Positions 32,043 through 33,156 of a stretch of 33,156 nucleotides of DNA are shown one piece after another. Position numbers and translations under genes: made by a program. Below the pieces are notes generated by a model. It had not been told where the DNA came from. It worked only from the letters and a program-made list of their open reading frames with translations, and searched no databases. Where the stretch lies: contig JAAFJF010000038.1 of the NCBI GenBank assembly GCA_013298815.1, positions 1-33,156 on the forward strand. Direction: 5' to 3'. How positions within the stretch are numbered: the stretch's first letter is position 1; every line of letters starts with the position of its first letter. This stretch comes from Polaromonas sp. GTDB lineage: Bacteria; Pseudomonadota; Gammaproteobacteria; Burkholderiales; Burkholderiaceae_C.

Positions 32043-32774
32043 TTAGATGGTCATGCCGCCGTTGACGTGCAAGGCTTCGCCTGAGTAGAAGGACGACTCA
32101 TCACTGGCTAAAAACACCACGGTAGGCGCAATTTCTTCGGCAGAGGCCAATCGCCCCATGGGTTGGCGGGCTATGAAGTTTTGACGTGCTGCAATCGGGT
32201 CTTCAAACGCGTTGATGCGGTCACCGAGTGAAGGCGTGTCCACCGTGCCGGGACAGAGGCAGTTGCAGCGTATGTTTTGTTTGACGTAGTCAATCGCCAC
32301 GCTCTTGGTCAAACCAATCACCGCCGCTTTGGACGCGCCGTAGATAAAGCGGTTTGGCAGCCCGCGCACGCTGACAATGCTGGCCATGTTGATGATGGAG
32401 CCGCCGCCGTTTTGCAGCATGACGGGCAGCGCCGCCTGAATCGCCCAAAATTGCGAGCGCACGTTCAAATCGAAGGCGAAATCCCAATCTTTGTCCTGCG
32501 CGACATCAATCGCGCCGTGGTGCACAAAACCCGCGCAATTGAACAGTACATTGAGCTTGGGCAGTGAGGCGACAGCGGCCTGGATCGCGGCTTTGTCCAT
32601 CACGTCGAGCACGTGGGTGGTGATGTTGGGTATGCCTTTGAGCGATTCCAGCAAGGTGGGGTTCAAATCGGTGGCCAATACTTGTGCACCTTCGCGCGCC
32701 ATGGCAATAGCGCTGGCGCGGCCAATACCTTGGCCAGCGGCGGTGACGAGGGCGGTTTTGTTACTCAGGCGCAT
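32043..32774 (-). CDS. SDR-family dehydrogenase 2 (resembles 2-keto-3-deoxy-L-fuconate dehydrogenase)
   Basis: 243 residues from the ATG at 32774, with GGAAG upstream; an earlier in-frame TTG at 32786 is less likely. TAAGQGIG cofactor loop, Asp36 after the second strand favouring NAD+, catalytic Ser132, Tyr145 and Lys149 (YGASK), and CPGTVDTPSLGDRI after it. The TAAGQGIG start, FNCAGFVHHG and CPGTVDTPSL features are shared with the DHRS6/BDH2-like and bacterial 2-keto-3-deoxy-L-fuconate dehydrogenase group. First gene of the operon, divergent from the GntR gene, with a FadR-type operator in the gap. Confidence 0.85.
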   Translation of the reverse strand: MRLSNKTALVTAAGQGIGRASAIAMAREGAQVLATDLNPTLLESLKGIPNITTHVLDVMDKAAIQAAVASLPKLNVLFNCAGFVHHGAIDVAQDKDWDFAFDLNVRSQFWAIQAALPVMLQNGGGSIINMASIVSVRGLPNRFIYGASKAAVIGLTKSVAIDYVKQNIRCNCLCPGTVDTPSLGDRINAFEDPIAARQNFIARQPMGRLASAEEIAPTVVFLASDESSFYSGEALHVNGGMTI

Positions 32775-32825
32775 GGAAACTTCCAATCATAGAAATAAAT
32801 GTGATTGTTGAGATTCTAAGCTAAA

Positions 32826-32837
32826 TTGGTCTGACCA
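32826..32837. promoter_or_regulatory. FadR-subfamily GntR operator
   Basis: TTGGTCTGACCA contains the perfect 11-bp dyad TGGTCTGACCA, matching the TGGT-N3-ACCA pattern bound by FadR, PdhR and LldR-type regulators. It lies in the 90-bp gap between the divergent SDR 2 and GntR genes, 27 bp before the regulator start. Confidence 0.75.
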
Positions 32838-32864
32838 CTCGGCCAGTTCGCGTAAAATCTGCAC

Positions 32865-33156
32865 ATGCCTTTAATTGCCGTCGAACCCCAACGCCTGTAC
32901 CGCCAAATAGCCGAGCAACTACGCGCAGGCATGCTGTCGGGCGAATTTGCCGTGGGAAGCAGGCTGCCGACAGAGCGCGATTTGGCCAAGCAGCTCAGCG
33001 TCAGCCGCTCATCGGTGCGCGAAGCTTTGATCGCTTTGGAGGTGGAAGGTTGGGTCGAAGTACGCACCGGTTCGGGCATTTATGTGCTGGATAGAAGCAA
33101 AGTAAATGGAAACAAAATCGCTATAAATAATATAGCTATTCAGGCAATAAATACGC
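32865..33156 (+). CDS. GntR-family (FadR/FCD type) transcriptional regulator, truncated by the window end
   Basis: Starts at the ATG at 32865 and runs off the window after 97 codons. Residues 5-75 form the GntR winged helix: RLYRQIAEQLRAGMLSGEF, GSRLPTERDLAKQLSVSRSSVREALIALE, WVEVRTGSGIYV. The GSxLPTERDLA and SRSSVREAL motifs are the FadR-subfamily type, so an FCD effector domain should follow. Right after the wing, residues 83-97 (NKIAINNIAIQAINT) come from another copy of the dispersed element, placing it in the linker between DNA-binding and effector domains. It is divergent from the SDR/FAH operon, which it presumably controls through the FadR-type operator. Confidence 0.88.
   Translation, partial: MPLIAVEPQRLYRQIAEQLRAGMLSGEFAVGSRLPTERDLAKQLSVSRSSVREALIALEVEGWVEVRTGSGIYVLDRSKVNGNKIAINNIAIQAINT
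33117..33156 (+). repeat. Dispersed short element, copy J (sense, inside the GntR gene, cut by window end)
   Basis: ATCGCTATAAATAATATAGC followed by TATTCAGGCAATAAATACGC. It is the closest match to the consensus and is in the common sense frame. The variable codon is CAG. The right part lies beyond the window. Confidence 0.88.

Overview
The window reads as chromosomal DNA of a betaproteobacterium, most likely a Comamonadaceae member. The grounds are a Burkholderiales-type porin, the pilT-pilU pair next to the PLP-homeostasis gene, zwf-hexR divergent from tal-pgi, a Slt / NDUFA9-like epimerase / GST / cca series, a DUF3047-type lipoprotein, and RsmI-YraN-DiaA-DolP gene order. Base composition looks close to half G+C, lower than many relatives. 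Gene density is high. I see no rRNA, tRNA, CRISPR, phage or transposase gene.

Layout. (1) 1-4032: a reductase for a Rieske-type oxygenase followed by a complete DctPQM TRAP transporter. (2) 4161-5066: a GDSL/SGNH lipoprotein with its own terminator. (3) 5108-7731: rsmI, divergent from yraN-diaA-dolP; this is the enterobacterial yraLMNOP arrangement without yraM/lpoA. (4) 7777-9994: type IV pilus retraction ATPases PilU and PilT. (5) 10060-12809: PLP-binding YggS, a Yip1-type membrane protein, and RlmJ. (6) 12889-15188: a small lipoprotein and biosynthetic threonine deaminase IlvA, the latter with a leader that contains a terminator-like hairpin. (7) 15525-18810: OsmC-like protein, Coq7, a major porin with dyad sites upstream and three hairpins downstream, and a DUF3047-like lipoprotein. 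(8) 18829-24001: central sugar metabolism, hexR-zwf against tal-pgi, with a candidate HexR operator between them. (9) 24098-30398: folate cyclo-ligase, Slt, epimerase, GST, a small lipoprotein and the CCA-adding enzyme. (10) 30388-33156: an FAH-family hydrolase and two SDR dehydrogenases, divergent from a FadR-type GntR regulator with a textbook FadR-family operator. This last block resembles the oxidative L-fucose/L-rhamnose (2-keto-3-deoxy-sugar acid) route.

The most striking feature cuts across the genes. A short dispersed element of about 50-85 bp, with a core beginning TATAGCTATTCAGGCA and ending AAATACGCCGGCTAGA, occurs at least ten times between 10590 and 33156. Eight copies lie inside conserved protein-coding genes (yggS, rlmJ, ilvA, pgi, fau, cca twice, and the GntR gene) and keep the frame. 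Two lie between genes. All six sense-oriented coding copies use the same reading frame and encode variants of AINNIAIQAINTPAR. Both antisense coding copies share another single frame. One codon (NAG) in the core is CAG, GAG or GAA in the sense coding copies and GAG in the antisense ones, which avoids stops, but it is TAG in both intergenic copies. The element therefore behaves like a protein-tolerated mobile peptide insert, comparable in concept to the Rickettsia palindromic elements. ilvA carries a second, different short element beside it.
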